Assembly (NCBI GenBank): GCA_017442365.1
Contig: JAFRZW010000006.1
Coordinates: 62,001 to 126,000, forward strand
Reading direction: 5' to 3'
DNA from: Rikenellaceae bacterium
GTDB taxonomy: Bacteria; Bacteroidota; Bacteroidia; Bacteroidales; Rikenellaceae
DNA length: 64,000 nucleotides
Below, piece after piece: positions 9,187-17,579 of the stretch. The position numbers and the translations under genes are program-made. Under the pieces are notes generated by a model that was not told the origin of the DNA, searched no databases, and worked only from the letters and a program-made list of their open reading frames with translations. Position 1 is the stretch's first letter, and each line of letters opens with the position of its first letter.

Positions 9187-10353
9187 ATGCAGATTTTTAA
9201 CTACATAATCCTGAGTGCGATATTCTGTCTCACGCCCGCAGTTGTTCTGTGGCTCTGTCGTCGCATTCCGTTGCTTGGCAAGGTGGGTCCGATAATGGTG
9301 CTCTATGCTATCGGTATGATCATCGGCAACCTGCCCTTCATACCTGCCGAGATCAAACCGCTACAAGAGATTATCCCCAACGTGATGGTACCGCTGGCGA
9401 TCCCGATGATGTTGTTCGGTTGCTCCTTCTCGCGCAAGGAGTTACGCCTGCAAATCAAACTCTGTGCAAGCGGATTTCTCTCGGTCTGCATAGCCATTGT
9501 CATCGGCTATCTCTTCTTTGGTCGCAATGTCGAGCAGGGGGCGCAAATCGGAGGCATTATGTCGGGTATGTACACGGGCGGTATGGTCAATGCCGCTGCA
9601 TTGCAGGCCATCTTCCGCGTTGATAGCGAGAACTATATCCTGATGAGTTCGTACGACATCATCATCTCGTTCCTCTATTTGGTATTTCTGCTCAGCGTTG
9701 GTATCCCGATGTTCCGTCGCCTGTTTGGTGAGCGCAAACGCGTAATCACACAGAGCGAACAGGAGGAGATCGAACGCGAGATCGCCAAGAGCAAAGAGAA
9801 TCCCTATCGCAAACTCTTCACGCGCGAGGGAGGCCGCCAACTGTGTAAGGTACTGCTGCTGACGTTAGGCATCGTTGCGGTGTCGGGCGGCGCGGCACTG
9901 CTCGTGGGCGATGGGTGGTTTATGGTTGTATTCATTCTGTTGATCACCACGTTGGGTGTCGTGGCGTCGTTTTTCGACTCGGTGCGCAAGTTGGAGGTGA
10001 GCTACGACGCCGGAATGTATCTGATCTACATTTTTAGTATCGCGATCGCGTCGATGGCAGATTTCTCGAATCTGCAAATGGAGGGAGGCATCAATCTGTT
10101 GATGTATGTTATCGTGGCAGTCTTTCTGTCGTTGGCGATCCACGCGTTGTTCTGCCAGCTGCTACGCATCGATGCCGATTCGATGATATCGTCGTCGGTG
10201 GCGTTTATCAATTCACCGCCGTTCGTGCCGATGGCGGCAGCAGCATTGCGCAACAAAAATGCGCTGGTAACGGGTCTTGCCGCAGGTATCGTCGGCTACG
10301 CCCTCGGCAACCACTTCGGCGTGCTGATGGCAAAGCTGCTCACGCTGTTGTAG
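9187..10353 (+). CDS. DUF819 family membrane protein, probable transporter
   Basis: A 388-residue inner-membrane protein with about ten hydrophobic helices. The sequence (GGIMSGMYTGGMVNAAALQA; NSPPFVPMAAAALRNKNAL; GNHFGVLMAKLL) is characteristic of the DUF819/YjcL family, whose fold suggests a transporter but whose substrate is unknown. A charged cytoplasmic loop (ITQSEQEEIEREIAKSKENP) splits the protein near the middle. ATG 9187 is preferred over an in-frame start at 9151 because the hydrophobic N-terminus begins there. It begins 55 bases after the response regulator and may belong to the same transcript and regulon. Confidence 0.8.
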   Translation: MQIFNYIILSAIFCLTPAVVLWLCRRIPLLGKVGPIMVLYAIGMIIGNLPFIPAEIKPLQEIIPNVMVPLAIPMMLFGCSFSRKELRLQIKLCASGFLSVCIAIVIGYLFFGRNVEQGAQIGGIMSGMYTGGMVNAAALQAIFRVDSENYILMSSYDIIISFLYLVFLLSVGIPMFRRLFGERKRVITQSEQEEIEREIAKSKENPYRKLFTREGGRQLCKVLLLTLGIVAVSGGAALLVGDGWFMVVFILLITTLGVVASFFDSVRKLEVSYDAGMYLIYIFSIAIASMADFSNLQMEGGINLLMYVIVAVFLSLAIHALFCQLLRIDADSMISSSVAFINSPPFVPMAAAALRNKNALVTGLAAGIVGYALGNHFGVLMAKLLTLL

Positions 10354-10378
10354 ATAACGGATCAAACAATATAAAATA

Positions 10379-10412
10379 AGCCACGCCCATTCGGAGCGTG
10401 GCTATAATTTTG
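10379..10412. terminator. Bidirectional terminator between convergent genes
   Basis: Stem AGCCACGC (10379-10386) and GCGTGGCT (10396-10403) with a 9-base loop, followed by ATAATTTT on the plus strand and preceded by A-rich sequence for the minus strand. Confidence 0.8.
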
Positions 10413-10429
10413 AACCTTGAATTTTGAAT
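10405..10429 (-). repeat. Dispersed 25-base AT-rich repeat, copy 1
   Basis: Directly after the stop of the barrel gene (minus strand) lies a 25-base block built of TTCAAAATTCAAG units. By eye it matches a block at 63759-63783 at 23 of 25 positions. In both places it immediately follows a stop codon in the same orientation as the gene and precedes a terminator hairpin. Confidence 0.6.
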
Positions 10430-10430
10430 T

Positions 10431-11831
10431 TTAGAACAGGTAGCCCGTATTGATATAGAACGCGCCCTTGCCGTCCTGCTTGGCGAGCTTGCCGACGGGT
10501 TTGCCATACTCCAAGCAGACGATAAAGTTCTGATTCATAATGAATCGGAAACCGCCACCCACGGTGATATGCGGACGATCGCGCTCGGTGCCCTTAGCCA
10601 TATAGGCGTTATACTCCTCGCGAGCCTTCTCGTACTCGTTCTGGGTTGCGAACTCCTCCAATGTGCGACCAAACGACATATCGTAGCCCTTGGTTACCAT
10701 CGTACCATCGCTAAATACGTTCAAGCCAAAGGCGATGTTCTGCTTCCAGAGGGTGAATGACACGAAACGCCAACGCAGCTCGGCATTGTACGACGCCATA
10801 TCAAGACCCTGCACGCGGTTGCGCATAATACCGCGCACGGTGCGGAAACCACCCATACCATCGCGGTCGTACGACGGACCTACGGTGGTCAGATAGGGCA
10901 GAATGTAGTAGGGGGCCTTGCGACCAAAGGTACCTTCGTAGTTCAAACGGTAGGCGAAGGTCAGTCGGTCGTTCGACACGATGGGCACATAGTGGCGGAA
11001 CGTAGCCGAGTACTTGTAGTAGGGATTCGACGTGCCTAACCACTTGGGAGCCAGCATCACGTGAGCCTCAGCCCACACACCGCGCGAGGGCGCACCCTCC
11101 TTATCGCGGGTATCGAACAACAGACCCACGCGCACGGTGCTATTCAGACCGCCATCAGCCTCCGAGTCCTTAATAATACCCCACTCACGATACTGCTCAA
11201 AGAGCGTCGGCTCCGAGTCGGGGAACATCTTGTTCTCGTCCTTATTCTTGTTGATCTTGGCGCGATTGATAGCACCCTGCTTGAAGTAGCTGAGGTGATA
11301 ACCAGCCTCCCACGACAGCGGCGTGTTGCCGATCTTACCCACGAAGTCGGCCTTGAACAGAGCCGCCAAACGGTTGGTGCGGTACTTCGGGGTGTAGATG
11401 TACATATCGTCGTTCTTCTTGCCATCGAGCACCTTCTGGTAGTCGAAGTAGGATTGGTATCCGTTGAAACCATAGAAGTCCATCGCCTTGTCGTTGGTGA
11501 TGGTCAGCGCGGTCGAGAAACGGACCCCGGGGATCCAAAAACGGTTGTCGTACGACACCACATAGAGTTGCGAGCCCTTGGTGAAGAACGAGGCCTCGAA
11601 ATACCACTGCTGGCGGGTATTGGGATAGGTCGAGCCATCGCCAAAGTCGTAGATATTGAGCAACGCGCCCAACTGAAAGCCCTTATCGGCATCGAATGCC
11701 ACAGCGGGCAGCGGACCGAAGTTGTAGCCGGTCTTGATAATCTCTTTTTTGTTCGGCGCAACCTCGGTAGTCTGTGCCACGATTTGCGACACGGCACAGA
11801 TCGCAAGTAGAAGAGTAAATAGACGTTTCAT
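10431..11831 (-). CDS. BamA/Omp85-like (surface antigen D15) outer-membrane barrel without POTRA domains
   Basis: A 466-residue outer-membrane protein with signal peptide MKRLFTLLLAICAVSQIVAQ. Strands alternate throughout, and the segment GFRTVRGIMRNRVQG (about residues 327-341) matches the loop motif (VRGF/Y) that marks the 16-strand Omp85 barrel. No POTRA domains precede the barrel, unlike BamA and TamA. It ends in Phe (NTGYLF), as expected for BAM-inserted barrels. It is last in an operon after the symporter and acyltransferase genes (15-base gap), which suggests an envelope-lipid or export role but does not prove it. Confidence 0.75.
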   Translation of the reverse strand: MKRLFTLLLAICAVSQIVAQTTEVAPNKKEIIKTGYNFGPLPAVAFDADKGFQLGALLNIYDFGDGSTYPNTRQQWYFEASFFTKGSQLYVVSYDNRFWIPGVRFSTALTITNDKAMDFYGFNGYQSYFDYQKVLDGKKNDDMYIYTPKYRTNRLAALFKADFVGKIGNTPLSWEAGYHLSYFKQGAINRAKINKNKDENKMFPDSEPTLFEQYREWGIIKDSEADGGLNSTVRVGLLFDTRDKEGAPSRGVWAEAHVMLAPKWLGTSNPYYKYSATFRHYVPIVSNDRLTFAYRLNYEGTFGRKAPYYILPYLTTVGPSYDRDGMGGFRTVRGIMRNRVQGLDMASYNAELRWRFVSFTLWKQNIAFGLNVFSDGTMVTKGYDMSFGRTLEEFATQNEYEKAREEYNAYMAKGTERDRPHITVGGGFRFIMNQNFIVCLEYGKPVGKLAKQDGKGAFYINTGYLF

Positions 11832-11846
11832 ACGGTTCTGCTTGTG

Positions 11847-13181
11847 TTATTTTCGGATAATGATATACTTTCGGATTTCGCGGTACTTGCGACGCAACTC
11901 GCCCGACATCAGCAACTTGACGTCCGACACACCCAATCGCACCAATCGCCACATCTCGTGGGCAACAATCGGGGCGGGCATCAGCGCAACCGTAACCGCC
12001 AGAGCCCACTGCCACGGCAACACCACAAATGCCACAACGGCATAGATGATCACCAACACGGGCCACAGCACCAAATTGACCAAGTAGCGCACCGAGTTGC
12101 GGAATGCCATATCGTCCATCTTCGAGAAGATATAGCCACACACCAACTTAATCGGCAACGTCAATATCGACACAGGCAGGCAATAGGGCAACAACGCGAT
12201 GAGAATCAACAATTTGAGCACACGCGACCAGAAGGGATATTTGATCGCCACGGACGACATACTGATATTTTTCGCACGACGTATCTGCGACGCCTCGTTA
12301 CCAAGTTGGAGCAATCGGGCAGCCTTCTCGGGCTCGCGGTCGCTCATATCGCGCACCTGCCAGATGGTTCGATTATTGGCCTTGAAGTGCGCGTCCAACT
12401 CGTGCAGATGTGCATTCTCGGGGTGGCGCTTGACCATACGCGACTGCTTCATAACGGTCGCGGCACAGATCTCATACATCGCGGCATAGTTCTCATCATC
12501 AGGGATATAGAACATCGACTGCTTCATTCGTTCGGTGAGCATATCCTTCGCCAGATTGATCTGCACCTGCTGCGGATAGTCGCTATGCTCCTCGATGAAC
12601 TCGCGCACATTGATCGGATCGCCAATCTGCACACGCACCGTCGAGCGGAAACGGAAGAAGCTACCATAACGCAATCCCACAGGTACAATCCATAGAGGCA
12701 TATCCTTCATCATCTCCTGCGCCTGAAACGCGATGCGAAAGATACCCTTCGAGAGCGGCAGAGCCGAATATTTGGCTTGGTGGGTGCCCTCGGGGAAGAT
12801 ACACAACGGCACGCGGTCTTGCAGCACATCGACCGCCTTAGAGATCGTTTCGTCATTCTTGCGCACCTCGTCGATGCCGTCGCGCATACGCATAATGGGC
12901 ATAATCTTCAAGAAACGGAACAACTTGGCAGCCGTCTTGTTCTTGAAGATGTCGGCACGCGCCACAAAGACCTTCGGTTTGCGATCCATCGCCAAGATCA
13001 CCAGCGCGTCCATCAGTGCATTGGTGTGGTTGGGAGCGTAGATCACCGCTCCGTTTTGGGGGATATTCTCGGTGCCTACATAACGCACATTGCGATACGA
13101 GAGTTTGAGCACAAAATCGACATAGTAGCGCAGTACATTGTAGCACCAATCATAGTCCTGTATCTTTTTCTCTTTTGCCAT
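11847..13181 (-). CDS. PlsC-type 1-acylglycerol-3-phosphate acyltransferase family protein
   Basis: A 444-residue membrane-associated acyltransferase. The catalytic NHxxxxD motif is visible as NHTNALMD (His52, Asp58) and the phosphate-binding FPEGTH at residues 129-134, so it probably transfers an acyl group from acyl-ACP or acyl-CoA to a glycerol-phosphate-type lipid. Beyond residue 315 there is an extra C-terminal region with several hydrophobic helices, absent from minimal PlsC (about 240 residues), so this is the long Bacteroidetes variant whose acceptor may differ. The gene follows the symporter by 6 bases and precedes the barrel gene by 15. Confidence 0.88.
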   Translation of the reverse strand: MAKEKKIQDYDWCYNVLRYYVDFVLKLSYRNVRYVGTENIPQNGAVIYAPNHTNALMDALVILAMDRKPKVFVARADIFKNKTAAKLFRFLKIMPIMRMRDGIDEVRKNDETISKAVDVLQDRVPLCIFPEGTHQAKYSALPLSKGIFRIAFQAQEMMKDMPLWIVPVGLRYGSFFRFRSTVRVQIGDPINVREFIEEHSDYPQQVQINLAKDMLTERMKQSMFYIPDDENYAAMYEICAATVMKQSRMVKRHPENAHLHELDAHFKANNRTIWQVRDMSDREPEKAARLLQLGNEASQIRRAKNISMSSVAIKYPFWSRVLKLLILIALLPYCLPVSILTLPIKLVCGYIFSKMDDMAFRNSVRYLVNLVLWPVLVIIYAVVAFVVLPWQWALAVTVALMPAPIVAHEMWRLVRLGVSDVKLLMSGELRRKYREIRKYIIIRK

Positions 13182-13187
13182 AACTTA

Positions 13188-14138
13188 TTACTCAACAGGG
13201 GTTCGACGGAAAAAATAGGCCACTGCAAGACCCGAAATGATGTGCCAGATGCCCCACCACGCCGTGATGAACAACATACCTCCGTAGTGGCCGTGCCAAA
13301 TCTCGGGCGGGAAAATGGCCGCATTGAACAACAGAATCAGACCCAAGCCCGAATTTTGGATACCCACCTCGATCGTGAGCGAACGACGATCACTCACAGC
13401 GACCTTAGCCAACTTGCCACCGAAGTAACCCGTGCATAATGCCGCTGCATTGTGCAACATCACGATAAAGAATACGTAGATGATGTTATCCAAAAATATC
13501 TGAAAGTTCTGTGCGAACGACACCGCAACCATACCGAGAAACAGCAGAATCGAGATTGTCTGTGCCGGTTTGGTGATCTTCTTGGTGGCATTGGGGAAGT
13601 AGCGCGCGAAGATCAGACCCAACACGATGGGCACACCGAGCAGCAGCAGAATCTGCTCCAACATCGGCAAAAATGGGATCACCAATCGCGGAATGTCGCT
13701 ATGCACAGCGATAATCGAGCTATACAGCGAGCCCCACAGGTAGAAGTTGAGCGGCGTGATCACGGGCGCCATTGCGGTCGAAATAGCGGTCATCGACACC
13801 GAAAGTTCGATGTTGCCCTTCGACAGCGACGAGATGAAATTCGAGATATTACCACCCGGACACGACGCAACGAGGATCATACCTAACGCAATCATCGGGG
13901 TAATTACAGGGCTGAGAGCCAGCGCAATAGCAAACGTAACGGCAGGCAATGCCACCCATTGCAGCAGCAAACCGACGATGACCGAGCGGGGATTGGTAAA
14001 TACATCTTTGAAGGTTTGGGTTTTAATGCCGAGAGCCACGCCGAACATCACAAATGCCAAAATAATATTGACAATCATCATTCCGCCCTCGCCGAAATTG
14101 ATTGCAACGCTGTTCAGTGATTCAAGTTGTTCTTTCAT
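13188..14138 (-). CDS. Bile acid:sodium symporter (SBF) family protein
   Basis: A 316-residue inner-membrane transporter with about ten helices. The conserved SBF core motif appears as SCPGGNISNFISSLSKGN, followed by ISTAMAPVITPLN, the sodium-site crossover region. Family members take up bile acids, pantoate, pyrimidine precursors or other organic anions with sodium, so the substrate is open. The start ATG at 14138 has a leader hairpin (CGACCG stems near 14158-14176). First gene of a three-gene operon with the acyltransferase and barrel. Confidence 0.88.
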   Translation of the reverse strand: MKEQLESLNSVAINFGEGGMMIVNIILAFVMFGVALGIKTQTFKDVFTNPRSVIVGLLLQWVALPAVTFAIALALSPVITPMIALGMILVASCPGGNISNFISSLSKGNIELSVSMTAISTAMAPVITPLNFYLWGSLYSSIIAVHSDIPRLVIPFLPMLEQILLLLGVPIVLGLIFARYFPNATKKITKPAQTISILLFLGMVAVSFAQNFQIFLDNIIYVFFIVMLHNAAALCTGYFGGKLAKVAVSDRRSLTIEVGIQNSGLGLILLFNAAIFPPEIWHGHYGGMLFITAWWGIWHIISGLAVAYFFRRTPVE

Positions 14139-14283
14139 CAGAAAAAATTGGGTAAGCCGACCGTTCCTCTCGGTCGCTTTGGGGTTAATACTCTATGGCA
14201 ACAAACGCGCTCCCTTCTCGCATTTCGACTTATCGGAACACCGTTTTTGACCAAATCCACCAATCAAATGGCGAACTACTTTA

Positions 14284-14291
14284 CAAAAATA
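14284..14291 (-). promoter_or_regulatory. Possible -7 element for the SBF operon
   Basis: TATTTTTG on the minus strand fits TANNTTTG, but I see no matching TTTG at the expected -33 distance, so this is tentative. Confidence 0.35.
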
Positions 14292-14556
14292 CCATTAATT
14301 CCGAACTTTTTGTCATACACTCCTATTTATATATATAAATTAAGTATAAACACTTACCGACAATTCGCCCTCCTGCCCAATTTTGGTCGATCGTGCCAGA
14401 ACTTCTCGACAGGCACCCTTTCGGGCTAAACAACTCAAAACAAGACGAAGCTGCTGGGCGCCCCCGATTCCGAACAAATTTAGGCTCAATCGCCCTCAGA
14501 ATGCGCTCAGAATGCGATTTATTTGCTTTTCGGAGAACAATCTCTCAAAAAATTTC

Positions 14557-14564
14557 TACCTTTG
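14557..14564 (+). promoter_or_regulatory. -7 element of nhaA
   Basis: TACCTTTG, a strong Bacteroidetes -7 element, 68 bases before the nhaA ATG. The -33 box is weak (TTTC near 14528, spacing too long). Confidence 0.6.
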
Positions 14565-14631
14565 CACCCGCAAACTCGGCCATCTGGTGGCCCGTTTCAT
14601 TCAAGGTTAGGTTAGAATAGAACAATACAAG

Positions 14632-15987
14632 ATGAGAAATTACACAATGCTTAGTCTTGTCAAACGTTACGTTTCGACAAGTACGTGGCTTATTTTCGCT
14701 ACGGTGCTGGCTCTGATATGCGCCAACTCGCCCCTCAAAGAGTGGTACTTCGGATTGTGGCAGCACGAGGTGTCGCTATCGTTTGGCGACTTCAACTTTT
14801 TCAGCCACAACGGCCACCCATTCACCTTCGCTCAACTGATCAACGACTTCCTGATGGCGATCTTCTTCCTCTCGGTGGGCTTGGAGATCAAACGCGAAAT
14901 TATGGCGGGTGAGCTCTCGTCGTGGCGCAAGGCGATCCTGCCGATCATCGGCGCGTGTGGCGGTATGCTGGTGCCCGTCGTCATTTTCCGAATTTTCTGC
15001 CCCGCCGATGCCGATATGTTGCGCGGTTGTGCGATTCCGATGGCGACCGACATCGCCTTCTCGTTGGGTGTGCTGGCAATGTTCGGCAAGCGCGTGCCAC
15101 TCGGATTGAAGATATTTTTGGCGACGCTTGCCGTAGCCGATGACTTGGGTGGCATCGTGGTAATCGCGCTGTTCTACACCTCGACGATCGACACGTTCTT
15201 CTTGGCAATTTCGGCAGCGTGCGTGGTGGCGATGATCGCCGGCAACTACTTCCACGTCCGCTCGAAGGTGTTCTATCTCGTTTGGGGTATAATCCTTTGG
15301 TATTCAATGCTCAATTCGGGCATTCACGCAACCATCGCGGGCGTTATCGCAGCCTTCTGCATTCCTGCGAGCCTGAGCCACGGCACGGGCTATTACATCG
15401 AGCGTATCCGCCGCAATATCAGCGAGTTCCCGATTATCGAGGTAACCGACAAGAAACATACCGTTGTGCTCAACAGCGACCAACGACAGTTGTTGAAGAG
15501 TATCGAATCGGCCTCGGACCACCTGATCAGCCCACTGCAAAAACTCGAAGATGACCTCTCGGAGTTCATCAACTACATCATCATTCCGCTCTTTGCCTTC
15601 GCCAATGCGGGTGTCGACGTGAGCGGTTTTGCTCTCACAGACGTTGTTTCGGGCGTCAGCCTTGCGGTGATTCTGGGATTGGTTGTGGGCAAGTTCGTGG
15701 GCGTGCTGTCGTTCTCGTGGCTCTTCATCAAGCTGAAAGTTGCGACGCTGCCCTCGGGTGCCGATTGGCGCTCGTTTGCAAGCGTTTGTATGCTCTGCGG
15801 TATCGGTTTCACGGTGTCGATGTTCATTGCCGACCTCTCCTACTCGCCACTTGGTGCTGAGGGCGCGGCTCTGCTCGACAAAGCGAAGCTCGGCATTCTG
15901 TGCGGCACGGTGCTCTCGGCCATATTGGGCTACCTGCTGCTCAACAAGTATCTCCCCACCGAGGCGCAACACGACGAACACCATTAG
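14632..15987 (+). CDS. nhaA: Na+/H+ antiporter NhaA
   Basis: A 451-residue inner-membrane antiporter that exports sodium in exchange for protons. Family landmarks are clear: FFLSVGLEIKREI, PMATDIAFSLGVL with Asp140, and LATLAVADDLGGIVVIA with the paired catalytic aspartates Asp170-Asp171 (equivalent to E. coli Asp133, Asp163 and Asp164). It is longer than E. coli NhaA (388) because of an insertion of about 50 residues near 255-305 (RRNISEFPIIEVTDKKHTVV and onward), a hydrophilic cytoplasmic stretch. The gene stands alone between its own promoter and a terminator. Confidence 0.95.
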   Translation: MRNYTMLSLVKRYVSTSTWLIFATVLALICANSPLKEWYFGLWQHEVSLSFGDFNFFSHNGHPFTFAQLINDFLMAIFFLSVGLEIKREIMAGELSSWRKAILPIIGACGGMLVPVVIFRIFCPADADMLRGCAIPMATDIAFSLGVLAMFGKRVPLGLKIFLATLAVADDLGGIVVIALFYTSTIDTFFLAISAACVVAMIAGNYFHVRSKVFYLVWGIILWYSMLNSGIHATIAGVIAAFCIPASLSHGTGYYIERIRRNISEFPIIEVTDKKHTVVLNSDQRQLLKSIESASDHLISPLQKLEDDLSEFINYIIIPLFAFANAGVDVSGFALTDVVSGVSLAVILGLVVGKFVGVLSFSWLFIKLKVATLPSGADWRSFASVCMLCGIGFTVSMFIADLSYSPLGAEGAALLDKAKLGILCGTVLSAILGYLLLNKYLPTEAQHDEHH

Positions 15988-16010
15988 TCGGCGCCTCTGC
16001 CAAAACAGAA

Positions 16011-16044
16011 ATGGTATCCGCCCATCAAGTGGATACCATTTTTA
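16011..16044 (+). terminator. nhaA terminator
   Basis: Perfect stem ATGGTATCC (16011-16019) and GGATACCAT (16031-16039) with an 11-base loop, followed by TTTTTA. Confidence 0.85.
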
Positions 16045-16112
16045 TTTCCGCTTTCCTTCACCCTGCCCCACACAAAAAAAATAAAAGCCCCGCGACCTTC
16101 CGCCCACAAAGT

Positions 16113-16143
16113 AAAAGCCCCGCGACCAATAGGTTGCAGGGCT
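16113..16143 (-). terminator. rpmE2 terminator with a duplicated arm
   Basis: On the minus strand AGCCCTGCAACC (from 16143) pairs with GGTCGCGGGGCT ending at 16116, with one mismatch, followed by TTTTAC. The 15-mer AAAAGCCCCGCGACC of the arm is repeated 30 bases away at 16083-16097, giving a spare arm. Confidence 0.75.
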
Positions 16144-16170
16144 CAATTTTTTGTAAACGCTGGGCGAAGA

Positions 16171-16443
16171 TTACTTCTTAGCTGCGTTTCTCTTATCGTA
16201 GTGCTTTGCGTAGCGGCTCATAAACTTATCGACGCGACCAGCGGTGTCTACCAACTTCATCTTACCGGTGTAGAACGGGTGTGAAGTGTTCGAGATTTCC
16301 ATCTTATACACGGGATAGGTTTCGCCGTTCACTTCGATGGTCTCCTTTGTCGAAACGGCGGACCTGCACAAAAACACGTGGTCGTTCGACATATCCTTGA
16401 ACGCCACTAAACGATAATTTTCAGGGTGAATACCTTTTTTCAT
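16171..16443 (-). CDS. rpmE2: 50S ribosomal protein L31 type B
   Basis: A 90-residue ribosomal protein of the zinc-free type B: MKKGIHPENYRLVAFKDM at the N-terminus, SNTSHPFYTGKMKLVDTAGR in the middle, and no CxxC zinc pair. This form is the usual single L31 of Bacteroidetes. It has its own promoter at 16483-16513 and a terminator directly downstream, so it is monocistronic. Confidence 0.97.
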   Translation of the reverse strand: MKKGIHPENYRLVAFKDMSNDHVFLCRSAVSTKETIEVNGETYPVYKMEISNTSHPFYTGKMKLVDTAGRVDKFMSRYAKHYDKRNAAKK

Positions 16444-16482
16444 TTTCGTCTTTTTGTTAGTTTATTACGTAATAAAGTGCGG

Positions 16483-16513
16483 CAAAGATACGACAAAAAA
16501 AATGAGGCGCAAA
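16483..16513 (-). promoter_or_regulatory. rpmE2 promoter
   Basis: Minus-strand TTTG (16513-16510), a 19-base spacer, and TATCTTTG (16490-16483), close to the Bacteroidetes consensus. Its -33 box lies inside the terminator hairpin of the upstream gene. Confidence 0.75.
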
Positions 16514-16525
16514 CTTTTACGCCTC
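16504..16525. terminator. Terminator of the barrel/coiled-coil operon
   Basis: Stem GAGGCG (16504-16509) and CGCCTC (16520-16525), flanked by a T-run on each strand, so it can act in both directions. Confidence 0.75.
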
Positions 16526-16606
16526 TTTTTTCACTTTTTTCGCAACTTTTGGCTCATTTTCAGCCATTAGCGCACTTAGTGTCAAGTCTGAGTGGGGGCG
16601 CCGAAG

Positions 16607-16891
16607 CTACTCCTCCTTCTTGAATTTGTCCTCCAACTTGTCCTTCAACTCCTCGACTTTATCTTCGAGTTGATCCTTCAAGTCCTCGGCCTTCTCTTTC
16701 CAATCCTCAGCCTTATCTTCGAGCTTATCGAGCAGCTCCTCAGCCTTCTCTTTCCAATCTTCGCTCTTCACTTCGAGCATCTCTTTCAGCTCCTCAGCCT
16801 TATTCTCCAACTGCTCGCAAACAGCCTCAACCTTGTCGCCCAGCTGCTCGAACTTCTCTTCGAGGTTCATCTTCTTCTCTTCCATCGTCAA
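16607..16891 (-). CDS. Lys/Glu-rich repetitive helical protein of unknown function
   Basis: A 94-residue protein without signal peptide, nearly half Lys and Glu, predicted to be one long amphipathic helix or coiled coil. Residues 44-61 and 62-79 are two copies of an 18-residue unit (EDWKEKAEELLDKLEDKA; the second differs at four positions), and 80-90 is a partial third, EELKDKLEDKF. The repeat is also visible in the DNA as 54-base units. It starts 5 bases after the stop of the small barrel gene and shares its transcript. No family recognised; an 18-residue period suits a helix lying on a surface, as in apolipoprotein- or LEA-like proteins, but that is only analogy. Confidence 0.75.
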   Translation of the reverse strand: MTMEEKKMNLEEKFEQLGDKVEAVCEQLENKAEELKEMLEVKSEDWKEKAEELLDKLEDKAEDWKEKAEDLKDQLEDKVEELKDKLEDKFKKEE

Positions 16892-16896
16892 CTATT

Positions 16897-17373
16897 TTAG
16901 AATGTGAATTTAACACCCAAAGCCAAGCTGGTTGCAACAAATTCGGTCGAGGGCAGGAAGTCCAGGCGGGGTTTCCAGTCGATCGAGAATGCCAACGGAG
17001 CCACCTTCAACGAGTACTCCAAGCCCACGATTGCGTCCAAACCGAGGTTGAATCCGCTATTTTTACCCTCGTCGTGTCCCGCTTTGTAGTTCCAACCGCC
17101 GACGTGCGCACCTGCACCATAGTAGAGGTTGAAACCGTTGCCGATGATGGGCACGTTCCACTCATACAGACCCGTGAAGTTGAAACCGCTACCGTGCTTC
17201 GAATAGCTCCAACCCACCAATGCCTCAGCAGCGTTGCCATTGTTGAACACGCGCTTAACCGACAACGAGGTTGCGTCCCAGCCACCGCGAACACCGATAG
17301 CCCAATCGTAGTACTGAGCCGATGCTACCGAAGTGATCATAACGGCAGCGATCAAAAGCAGAAATTTCTTCAT
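16897..17373 (-). CDS. Small outer-membrane beta-barrel protein
   Basis: A 158-residue protein with signal peptide MKKFLLLIAAVMITSVASAQ and about eight alternating hydrophobic strands (WAIGVRGGWDATSLSV; FNLYYGAGAHVGGWNYKAG; AIVGLEYSLKVAPLAFSIDW), ending in Phe (LALGVKFTF). This size and pattern fit an OmpA-like or OmpW-like eight-strand barrel with no periplasmic domain. The role is unknown. It forms a two-gene unit with the Lys/Glu-rich repeat protein. Confidence 0.8.
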   Translation of the reverse strand: MKKFLLLIAAVMITSVASAQYYDWAIGVRGGWDATSLSVKRVFNNGNAAEALVGWSYSKHGSGFNFTGLYEWNVPIIGNGFNLYYGAGAHVGGWNYKAGHDEGKNSGFNLGLDAIVGLEYSLKVAPLAFSIDWKPRLDFLPSTEFVATSLALGVKFTF

Positions 17374-17528
17374 AGTTACTTCTCTTGTTTTAGTTTCTCA
17401 AATTATTACACGCTGAGATACAGCTCTTTACAAATTCGCCCCGAATATATTGGGCTGCCACACGAGCCAAATCCCATTTGCGAAATTAACAAAATAAAAC
17501 GTGAAACGAAAATAATTCGGGAATTAAT

Positions 17529-17560
17529 TTTGCAAGTTCGCCGAAATTAGCGTACTTTTG
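17529..17560 (+). promoter_or_regulatory. tRNA promoter
   Basis: TTTG ending at 17532, a 20-base spacer, and TACTTTTG at 17553-17560, 20 bases before the tRNA 5' end. Confidence 0.75.
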
Positions 17561-17579
17561 CGGACACAAACAGCATCTT

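Larger units (their letters stand above)
14139..14631. other. 493-base divergent intergenic region
   Basis: No convincing gene. It holds the SBF leader hairpin near 14158-14176, a minus-strand -7 element at 14284-14291, an AT-rich tract at 14313-14346 and the plus-strand -7 element of nhaA at 14557-14564. A 100-codon frame at 14127-14429 has no family resemblance or start signals. Confidence 0.6.

Noticed and set aside
14127..14610. Short overlapping plus-strand frames in the SBF-nhaA intergenic region
   Set aside because: They mutually overlap, have no start signals and cross the nhaA -7 element; no family resemblance.
16083..16127. CRISPR-like repeats
   Set aside because: Only two 15-base copies, both parts of terminator structure, with no further units or cas genes.
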